Assembly (NCBI GenBank): GCA_016875155.1
Contig: VGSD01000248.1
Location: forward strand, 1 to 5,127
DNA: 5,127 nucleotides
Direction: 5' to 3'
Source of the DNA: Deltaproteobacteria bacterium
GTDB taxonomy: Bacteria; Desulfobacterota; BSN033; UBA1163
The translations under genes were made by a program, and so were the position numbers. Of this stretch, positions 1-4,178 are shown one piece after another. The notes under the pieces were generated by a model that was given only the letters and a program-made list of their open reading frames with translations, made no database searches and was not told the origin of the DNA. Within the stretch, counting starts at the first letter, position 1. Every line of letters begins with the position of its first letter.

Positions 1-248
1 TAAAGGAGATGGGGATCCAAATTTACATCTTCTCAGCGGACAGCATAGCCCGGGAAATGGGATCGGTCCAATCGACCAATATCGCTCTCATCGGCTTTGC
101 CTCCGCCCATCCCGGGTTTCCCTTCCCATCTGATAACCTGAGACTGTCGATCGATCGTGTCACCCCTCCCAAATTTAGGGAAGTGAGTTTAAAAATTTTT
201 GACCAAGGATTCATCGAGGGTCAAAAAATAATAAAAGCATCGCGCTAA
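1..248 (+). CDS. C-terminal part of a probable 2-oxoacid:ferredoxin oxidoreductase subunit (IorB-type, indolepyruvate oxidoreductase beta), 5' end outside window
   Basis: The frame is open from the left edge (the first full codon begins at base 3) to a TAA at 246-248, so this is the tail of a longer gene. IorB-type subunits pair with IorA to decarboxylate aryl-pyruvates oxidatively to acyl-CoA, reducing ferredoxin in the cytoplasm. The visible 82 or so residues show the family's C-terminal pattern: a strand (IYIF), a helix with A..I..E.G, then a segment resembling the usual 'N.V.LGA' stretch (here TNIALIGFASA), a short FPFP.DNL loop, and the closing 'VTPPKFREVSLKIFDQG' resembling the family's 'VPPK..E.N.KAFE.G'. 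The ATG at 9 is not a credible start: the purine-rich AAAGGAG ahead of it abuts the codon with no spacing, and homology continues upstream. The assignment rests on remembered family pattern from a short fragment; another gamma-type subunit of the 2-oxoacid oxidoreductase superfamily is possible. Confidence 0.62.
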   Translation, partial: KEMGIQIYIFSADSIAREMGSVQSTNIALIGFASAHPGFPFPSDNLRLSIDRVTPPKFREVSLKIFDQGFIEGQKIIKASR

Positions 249-296
249 GGTTACGGTGACGAAGCCCGTATCGTTTATAAACGGTTACGTTGATCG
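249..296. repeat. Short direct repeat and 12-bp palindrome just after the oxidoreductase gene
   Basis: Two similar 13-14 bp words, GGTTACGGTGACG (249-261) and GGTTACGTTGATCG (283-296), lie 34 bp apart. Between them is a perfect 12-bp palindrome CGTTTATAAACG (272-283), flanked by CGTA (267-270) and TACG (286-289), which extend the symmetry imperfectly. The stretch could be a weak hairpin that ends the upstream transcript, although no good T-run follows, or a regulator-binding site. Function is unknown; only the repeat structure is directly seen. Confidence 0.35.
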
Positions 297-337
297 TCTT
301 TTCATTACTTTACCTCACAGTTGAGTAAATATCATAC

Positions 338-510
338 GAAAAGGGAGGTGGGTATGCTGGAAAGCGTTTACAGCGGCACCGTTTATCGTTTTGCTGCTCA
401 GGTCTCAAGCATACGTCCAAGGTCACCTCAGGTGACATCGACGGTTTCCCATAAAACATATAAATGATCCGCAATTGTAAAGGATTGGAAGCATGCCCAC
501 CTCCCTTTTC
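338..510. repeat. 173-bp intergenic element bounded by a 21-bp inverted repeat; candidate structured RNA or miniature element
   Basis: Bases 338-358 pair with 490-510 over 21 consecutive positions (20 Watson-Crick and one G-U at 353/495 if transcribed). The core word is AAAAGGGAGGTGGG, repeated as its complement CCCACCTCCCTTTT. Inside lie a second stem (367-376 with 469-472 plus 476-481, one 3-nt bulge), a short ACCGT/ACGGT pairing (378-382 with 441-445) and an apical GTCACC-TCA-GGTGAC hairpin (422-436), which as DNA is a perfect 15-bp dyad. Nested co-linear stems in a molecule of about 173 nt suggest a folded RNA of roughly 6S-RNA size, but I do not recognise conserved bases of any named RNA family. 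No clear promoter or terminator was found for it, and a MITE-like element or invertible segment is also possible. It occupies the centre of a gene-free stretch of 418 bp (249-666). Confidence 0.6.
354..467 (+). CDS. Possible 37-aa small ORF with strong but occluded ribosome-binding site
   Basis: ATG at 354 follows GGGAGGTG (343-350), a strong Shine-Dalgarno at usable spacing, and the frame runs 37 codons to TGA at 465-467. The predicted peptide begins MLESVYSGTVYRF and ends SHKTYK. It is moderately basic, with no membrane segment, signal peptide or family motif that I recognise. The Shine-Dalgarno and the ATG both lie inside the left arm of the 338-510 inverted repeat, so the right arm (490-510) could mask them in the transcript. 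Purine-rich repeat arms can create an apparent ribosome-binding site by chance, and the mirror-image arm gives a similar site plus ATG on the minus strand with a 23-codon frame. Coding status is therefore doubtful. Confidence 0.22.
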   Translation: MLESVYSGTVYRFAAQVSSIRPRSPQVTSTVSHKTYK

Positions 511-610
511 ATTGCAACGTTAAGGTTTACCTAACCATTACCTTCAACCGAAGAGGGCCTCGTTGCCGTTCTGCTAAACGAAAACTTTTCCCTACCATTT
601 CTCTCGCCAT

Positions 611-639
611 TTGACAACTCGCAGAAAAAAGGATAATCT
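611..639 (+). promoter_or_regulatory. Sigma-70-like promoter for htrA
   Basis: A consensus -35 box TTGACA (611-616) is followed after exactly 17 bp by TAATCT (634-639), a good -10 match. This predicts a start near 646 and a leader of only about 20 nt before the htrA start. The match to housekeeping consensus is strong; no sigma-32 or extracytoplasmic sigma motif is evident, so basal expression is likely constitutive. Bases 511-610, between the inverted-repeat element and this promoter, show no other clear signal. Confidence 0.72.
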
Positions 640-666
640 TTAAATATCAACATCTTGGAGGAAGAC

Positions 667-2121
667 ATGATGAGCAAAAAGAACGTTAAAAAATTGATCC
701 TTGGACTTTTTTCTATATTTATCCTCTTTGGCCTCTTCTTCTGTGTGGGAAAAGATAGGGCTGATTCACTTCCCAAAAATGATAAATTATCCACGGCCAA
801 GTCATTAGGGCAGGCCTTCGTAGAGGTTTCAAAAAAAGTTCAACCTTCTGTCGTTAATATCACAACAGAAAAGACGGTCACGATAAAACCCTGGGAAAGA
901 TATGGAGAGGATTTTTTTAAGGGAAGCCCTTTTGAGGACTTCTTTAAGGGATTCGGTGGTCCCAGAGAAAAAGGAAAGGAATTTCGGCATCGCCAGAGAA
1001 GCGGTGGATCAGGGGTCATCGTTGATAAAGAAGGCTATGTCCTCACGAACAATCATGTGATTGAAGGCGCGGATAAAGTCAAAGTGCGCCTCAACGACGG
1101 AAGGGAATTTGTTGCGACAATCAAAGGCCAGGACTCCCGCACCGACCTGGCAGTACTTCATATCAAGGCCAATAATCTTCCTGTGGCCACCCTGGGCGAT
1201 TCGGATAAGCTCGAAGTCGGCGAGTGGGCGATTGCAATCGGAAGCCCCTTTGGGCTGGAGCACACCGTCACGGTCGGCGTGATCAGCGCTAAAGGACGGT
1301 CCGGACTTGGAACGGGAACTTACGAAGACTTCGTCCAGACGGATGCCTCCATCAACCCGGGCAACAGCGGCGGTCCGCTCTGTAATATCGACGGAGAAGT
1401 GGTCGGAATCAACGCCATGATCATCCAGCCGGGCACAGGGATCGGATTTGCCATTCCCATTAATATGGCCAAACAGATTTTGAATGATCTCATCAAGACA
1501 GGCAAGGTGGTTCGTCCCTGGCTCGGCATCAGTGTTCAGGATATCACACCCGAGATGATGGAGCACTTCAAACTGAAAGAGAAAGAGGGTGTACTGATCG
1601 GCCAGATCTATTCGGACACCGGCGCTGAAAAAGCCGGGTTGGCCTCGGGTGATATCATCAAGGCAGTCGATGATAAACCGGTTAAAAATGTGAGTGAACT
1701 GGTTAAGGAGATTCAGAAGAAAAAAGTCGGCCAGAAAGTGAAACTGTCCATTCTCAGGGATGGAAAGGCGGTGACGATTGAGATCACCACTTCTGCCATG
1801 CCCGACAAAGCCGAACTGCAGAAGGAGAAGGAAGGAGAGGAAAAAATAGGGGCAAGGCTTCAGGAACTCACGCCTCAGTTGGCGGCCCGCTATAAAATTA
1901 CTGGGATCAAGCAGGGTCTCGTGGTCACCGGAGTGGAAGATGGAAGTCTGGCCGATGACATTGGTCTCAAAGAGGGGGACGTCATTCTCGAGATCAACCG
2001 GAAGAAGATCGAGTCATTGAAGGATTTTGAAAAGGTGATGAAAGACGCCAATCCTGAAAAAGGAATCCTCTTTCACCTCCATCGAAAAGGAAGTAGTTTT
2101 TATCTAACCTTCAAAAAATAA
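667..2121 (+). CDS. htrA: Do family (HtrA/DegP/DegQ-type) serine endopeptidase with two PDZ domains
   Basis: This is an envelope protease/chaperone that degrades misfolded proteins in the periplasm. At 484 aa its length is typical of DegP/DegQ. An N-terminal basic stretch and hydrophobic segment (about residues 10-27) give export or membrane anchoring; no clear AXA cleavage site or lipobox is seen, so it may stay anchored. The trypsin-like domain carries the full catalytic triad: His130 (TNNHV), Asp160 (SRTDL) and Ser234 (NPGNSGGPL). PDZ1 spans about 282-377 (starts RPWLGI) and PDZ2 about 393-484, joined by a charged Lys/Glu-rich linker. The GGAGG at 657-661 fits ATG 667 or ATG 670; the upstream in-frame TTG at 655 overlaps this ribosome-binding site and is rejected. 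Between the signal and protease domains is a Phe/Gly-rich loop (about 76-110), like the LA loop of DegP. The gene has its own promoter and converges on the DUF1844 gene. The family is certain; DegP versus DegQ is not resolved. Confidence 0.96.
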   Translation: MMSKKNVKKLILGLFSIFILFGLFFCVGKDRADSLPKNDKLSTAKSLGQAFVEVSKKVQPSVVNITTEKTVTIKPWERYGEDFFKGSPFEDFFKGFGGPREKGKEFRHRQRSGGSGVIVDKEGYVLTNNHVIEGADKVKVRLNDGREFVATIKGQDSRTDLAVLHIKANNLPVATLGDSDKLEVGEWAIAIGSPFGLEHTVTVGVISAKGRSGLGTGTYEDFVQTDASINPGNSGGPLCNIDGEVVGINAMIIQPGTGIGFAIPINMAKQILNDLIKTGKVVRPWLGISVQDITPEMMEHFKLKEKEGVLIGQIYSDTGAEKAGLASGDIIKAVDDKPVKNVSELVKEIQKKKVGQKVKLSILRDGKAVTIEITTSAMPDKAELQKEKEGEEKIGARLQELTPQLAARYKITGIKQGLVVTGVEDGSLADDIGLKEGDVILEINRKKIESLKDFEKVMKDANPEKGILFHLHRKGSSFYLTFKK

Positions 2122-2125
2122 AAAT

Positions 2126-2231
2126 CATGGAAGGATGGAATGTTGGAATATTGGAATATTGGAATACTGGGTGTAAATGCGAATAGAAACTTTCCCATCA
2201 TTCCATGATTCCATTATTCCATTATTCCATG
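2126..2231. repeat. Inverted repeat of GGAAT-type units between convergent genes
   Basis: The left arm (2126-2171) is a run of about 9-bp units, ATGGAATGTTGGAATATTGG and so on. The right arm (2194-2231) is the complementary run TTCCATGATTCCATTATTCC ending in CATG. The arms are imperfectly complementary, with the left longer by about one unit, and the spacer is about 22 bp. It begins 5 bp after the htrA stop and ends 7 bp before the end of the DUF1844 gene, so a transcript from either side would form a long hairpin. It could act as a bidirectional transcription stop or 3'-end stabiliser, although no T-run is present. The unit type resembles dispersed repeats I associate with deltaproteobacterial genomes; that is recollection, not a search. 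Confidence 0.7.
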
Positions 2232-2238
2232 TTTAAAG

Positions 2239-2637
2239 TTACTCTGCCGCCTTCACATACCTCATTCTTAAGTCGAAAAGGACCTGTTCAAGAAACTTAT
2301 CTTCTTCTGAAGTCAGATTTCCCTTGGTCTTTTCTCTAAGCATTCCAATGAGGTCGATGGTCTGTTTGGCTGCTGGAAGATTCTTTGACTTTTTCTGAGT
2401 AAATGGATCTTCAATCTCTCCCAACTGGATAAGAGCAGATGTGCTAATCGAAAAAACGAAACTCACAAAATTGATCTCCGGGAGAGGACCTTCTTCTCCT
2501 AAAACATCCTCTTTTATTGGCTCCTCTCTCCCCTCTTCCTTGGAAGAAACTTTCTCTTCCTCTTTTTTAGCAGTGAACCTTTTGTCCCTTACGGTAAAAC
2601 TTTTTTCCTGTTCCTCATTTCTCTTCTCGTCAGTCAT
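2239..2637 (-). CDS. DUF1844 domain-containing protein
   Basis: This 132-aa protein has two parts. Residues 1-50 are highly charged and Glu/Lys-rich, probably disordered. About 54-129 match the DUF1844 pattern: an F.SFV.SISTSALI.LGEI.DP segment, then NLPAAKQTIDLIGML, EKTKGNLT, and the closing LFDLRMRYV. No catalytic motif is evident; the function of this family is unknown and I do not assign one. There is no signal peptide, and the first conserved block is amphipathic to moderately hydrophobic. The ATG at 2635-2637 is preceded on the minus strand by a GGGAGGAT ribosome-binding site (2642-2648), which supports this start. It is transcribed away from rpoH, diverging across a 356-bp gap, and converges on htrA. 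No convincing promoter of its own was found. Confidence 0.9.
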   Translation of the reverse strand: MTDEKRNEEQEKSFTVRDKRFTAKKEEEKVSSKEEGREEPIKEDVLGEEGPLPEINFVSFVFSISTSALIQLGEIEDPFTQKKSKNLPAAKQTIDLIGMLREKTKGNLTSEEDKFLEQVLFDLRMRYVKAAE

Positions 2638-2701
2638 ACGATCCTCCCTAAAAGATATCGATATTGTATTTTTTGTAACACTTTAGCGGTTTGAAAAAAC
2701 T

Positions 2702-2816
2702 TCATAAAATCCCTCCCAACCTCCCTTTGCCAAAGGGAGGCAAAAGGGATTCCCCCTTTGGTAATCTTTTCCCCCGTAGAAAACGGGGCAAAGGGGGATT
2801 AAGGGGGATTTTATGA
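2702..2816. repeat. 115-bp palindromic intergenic repeat with 12-bp terminal inverted repeats
   Basis: The element begins TCATAAAATCCC (2702-2713) and ends with its exact complement GGGATTTTATGA (2805-2816). Inside are two more hairpins: a palindrome with 10-bp arms, CCTCCCTTTG and CAAAGGGAGG, around a single base (2720-2740), and CCCCCTTTG (2752-2760) pairing with CAAAGGGGG (2789-2797). The latter encloses a CCCCGT/ACGGGG stem (2772-2777 with 2783-2788). Terminal symmetry with no coding capacity fits a miniature inverted-repeat or REP-like element. 'AATCCCCCTTTG' repeats are, to my knowledge, common in deltaproteobacterial and other environmental genomes. It separates the divergent DUF1844 and rpoH promoter regions. 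Confidence 0.78.
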
Positions 2817-2915
2817 TGATTCTTTTGATCCATTGACTCATATATCTATTCTTTTCAAAAAGCTAAATTGATACTATTTTTTAAATAATAAAAACAATAA
2901 GATATAAAACTATAC
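2817..2915. other. AT-rich tract upstream of the rpoH promoter, possible UP element
   Basis: About 100 bp of strongly A/T-rich sequence, with A-tracts and T-tracts (for example TATTTTTTAAATAATAAAAA), lies directly upstream of the rpoH -35 box. No ORF, hairpin or known operator is seen. Its position and composition suit an UP element contacting RNA polymerase alpha subunits, or simply curved promoter DNA; this is inference from composition only. Confidence 0.35.
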
Positions 2916-2944
2916 TTGACTTTAAAAGATAGGCGTATTATACT
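2916..2944 (+). promoter_or_regulatory. Sigma-70-like promoter for rpoH
   Basis: TTGACT (2916-2921) and TATACT (2939-2944) are separated by exactly 17 bp; each differs from consensus at one position. The predicted transcription start, about 2950-2952, falls inside the first arm of the CIRCE operator, so repressor binding there would directly block initiation. The leader would be only about 43 nt, too short for the extended RNA thermometer known from enterobacterial rpoH. Confidence 0.82.
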
Positions 2945-2945
2945 G

Positions 2946-2972
2946 TTAGCACTCTTTATCTTAGAGTGCTAA
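2946..2972. promoter_or_regulatory. CIRCE operator (HrcA-binding site)
   Basis: TTAGCACTC (2946-2954), a 9-bp spacer, and GAGTGCTAA (2964-2972) form a perfect match to the CIRCE consensus TTAGCACTC-N9-GAGTGCTAA. CIRCE is bound by the heat-labile repressor HrcA, usually ahead of groESL or dnaK operons; GroEL assists HrcA folding and so feeds back. Here it begins 1 bp after the -10 box and ends 21 bp before the rpoH start codon, so rpoH transcription should be derepressed when HrcA is inactivated by heat or chaperone titration. hrcA itself is not in the window. Confidence 0.96.
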
Positions 2973-2993
2973 TTGACCGATAGGAGTTATATA

Positions 2994-3845
2994 ATGCCCA
3001 ACCTGCCAGTTGTCAAGAATTCTCTCGAGACATACCTGGTGCAGATCAACCAGTTCCCCCTTTTAACGCCGGAACAGGAATTTGACCTTGCAGTAAGATA
3101 CCGGAAGCACAATGATATCAGTGCCGCCCATGAACTGATCACTTCAAACCTGAGGTTTGTGGTAAAGGTCGCCCTTGAATACAAGTCCTATGGTGTCAAA
3201 CTCCTTGATCTCATTCAAGAGGGAAATATCGGACTCATGATGGCGGTTAAAAAATTTGACCCTTACAAAGGAAACCGGTTCATCTCTTATGCCATCTGGT
3301 GGATCAGGGCCTATATGCAAAACTTTATCATTAAGACCTGGAGTTTGGTCAAGATCGGAACCACTCAGGCTCAGAAGAAACTTTTTTACAAGATCGGAAA
3401 GGTGAGAAAGGAGCTTGAATCCGACCCGGAGAATGAGAAGAGGTATGAACGTCTGGCCAAGGATCTCGATGTCCCCAAAGAAGACCTCATTGAGATGGAG
3501 CAGAGAATGGCCTCAAGAGATCTCTCCCTGGATGCCCCTTTTGATGAAGGGAAGGATTTGACACATCTCGACCTTCTTCAAGAGGAGTCTCCCAGCCAGG
3601 AGGAAATGCTGGCTCTCGAGCAGGAGAAAGAGATTCGAGAACGGGAGGTACAGAAGGCCTTGAAACGTCTGAGCGAGAAGGAAGTCTTTATTATAAAGAA
3701 CAGAATCATGTCAGATGAACCTCTCACCCTCCAGGAAATCGGCAGCCATCTTAAGCTCTCACGGGAGCGGGTCAGGCAGATCGAGAGCGAGGCGTTAAAA
3801 AAGCTGAAAAAAGAGATGAGCACCAGTATCAGTCTACAAGCATAA
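2994..3845 (+). CDS. rpoH: RNA polymerase heat-shock sigma factor RpoH (sigma-32)
   Basis: This is an alternative sigma factor that directs core RNA polymerase to heat-shock promoters (chaperones, proteases). At 283 aa it is the usual RpoH size and lacks region 1.1. Region 2 spans about 44-115 and includes DLIQEGNIGLMMAVKKFDP and the -10-melting segment RFISYAIWWIRAYMQ. The RpoH signature after region 2 is present as QKKLFYKIGK (127-136), preceded by VKIGTTQA. Region 4.2, the -35-recognising helix-turn-helix, is about 245-273 (LTLQEIGSHL..SRERVRQIE). ATG 2994 is chosen because AGGAG (2982-2986) sits 7 bp ahead; the in-frame TTG at 2973 abuts CIRCE, has no ribosome-binding site and would add 7 non-conserved residues. 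The RpoH box reads LFYK rather than the enterobacterial LFFN, a modest variation. The gene is preceded by a strong promoter with CIRCE and followed 16 bp later by an FmdB-family gene, probably cotranscribed. Confidence 0.95.
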   Translation: MPNLPVVKNSLETYLVQINQFPLLTPEQEFDLAVRYRKHNDISAAHELITSNLRFVVKVALEYKSYGVKLLDLIQEGNIGLMMAVKKFDPYKGNRFISYAIWWIRAYMQNFIIKTWSLVKIGTTQAQKKLFYKIGKVRKELESDPENEKRYERLAKDLDVPKEDLIEMEQRMASRDLSLDAPFDEGKDLTHLDLLQEESPSQEEMLALEQEKEIREREVQKALKRLSEKEVFIIKNRIMSDEPLTLQEIGSHLKLSRERVRQIESEALKKLKKEMSTSISLQA

Positions 3846-3861
3846 CAGGAGGAATAGTGAA

Positions 3862-4143
3862 ATGCCCATTTATGAATATCAGTGTAAGAAATGTAAAGAG
3901 GTCTTTGAGATCTTTCATAAAATAGATGAGGAGTGCAATGCGGTCTGCCCCAAATGTTTAGGCCCGGCAAAAAAACTGATTTCAGCCACCAACTTCATCC
4001 TGAAAGGTTCCGGCTTCTATGTGAACGATTACCCTTCGAAAAGCCGACAGGAAGCAACCAAATCAGAAAAAGATTTATCTGAAAAACCGGCAAGCGTAAA
4101 AAGTGAGGAGAAGAAAGCAGAAAAGAAAGCCGACGCCAAATAA
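3862..4143 (+). CDS. FmdB family zinc ribbon protein
   Basis: This 93-aa protein starts with the family hallmark MPIYEYQCKKC. Two CxxC pairs (Cys8/Cys11 and Cys29/Cys32) form a predicted zinc ribbon, with an extra Cys25 before the second pair. The usual following segment is present: KKLISATNFILKGSGFY (38-53) and YPSK. Residues 59-93 form a low-complexity Lys/Glu/Ala/Ser tail, probably disordered. The family is named after a putative regulator of formamidase/amidase genes, but its biochemical role is not established; nucleic-acid binding is often suggested and I do not assert it. AGGAGG at 3847-3852, with 9 bp before the ATG, fixes the start. The 16-bp gap to rpoH and the lack of a separate promoter or terminator point to one transcript, so its level may rise with rpoH on heat stress. 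Confidence 0.92.
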   Translation: MPIYEYQCKKCKEVFEIFHKIDEECNAVCPKCLGPAKKLISATNFILKGSGFYVNDYPSKSRQEATKSEKDLSEKPASVKSEEKKAEKKADAK

Positions 4144-4145
4144 TT

Positions 4146-4170
4146 GATTAGTGAAGAATATTCATTAATC
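4146..4170. terminator. Hairpin between convergent fmdB-like and coaBC genes, probable bidirectional terminator
   Basis: GATTAGTGAA (4146-4155) and TTCATTAATC (4161-4170) form a 10-bp stem with one G-T pair and a 5-nt loop. On the plus strand a T-rich run follows after about 9 bases (ATTATTTTATTTTTTTT from 4178), which lies over the end of coaBC. The stem is AT-rich and the T-run is not immediate, so termination strength is uncertain. Its place between two converging genes favours a shared stop. Confidence 0.5.
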
Positions 4171-4178
4171 GCTGAACA

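Noticed and set aside
9..248. Complete 79-aa ORF starting with ATG at 9
   Set aside because: The frame stays open upstream to the window edge, the purine stretch abuts the ATG with no spacing, and the sequence resembles the C-terminal part of a longer oxidoreductase subunit.
338..510. Known RNA genes (SRP RNA, tmRNA, RNase P RNA, retron RNA) for the structured element
   Set aside because: None of their conserved sequence blocks is present, and there is no reverse transcriptase nearby; 6S RNA is left open only on size and shape.
655..666. TTG at 655 as the htrA start
   Set aside because: It overlaps the GGAGG ribosome-binding site that serves ATG 667/670 and has no site of its own.
1009..1566. 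185-codon minus-strand ORF inside htrA
   Set aside because: It is opposite the catalytic domain of a certain gene, its composition is that of an antisense shadow, and no domain is recognisable.
2126..2231. CRISPR-like array
   Set aside because: Units are about 9 bp, contiguous, without unique spacers, and appear in mirror orientation.
2441..2686. 81-codon plus-strand ORF, Ser/Leu-rich, opposite the DUF1844 gene
   Set aside because: Its Ser/Phe/Leu richness is the complement of the Glu/Lys-rich N-terminus of the real gene on the other strand.
2691..2718. Possible sigma-32 promoter (TTGAAA followed by a C-rich box)
   Set aside because: The C-rich segment is the end of the palindromic repeat and lacks the expected CCCCAT-like -10; it also lies far from rpoH, which has a much better promoter.
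2973..2993. TTG at 2973 as the rpoH start, adding seven residues
   Set aside because: It directly follows CIRCE with no Shine-Dalgarno; ATG 2994 has AGGAG at good spacing and gives the normal RpoH N-terminus.
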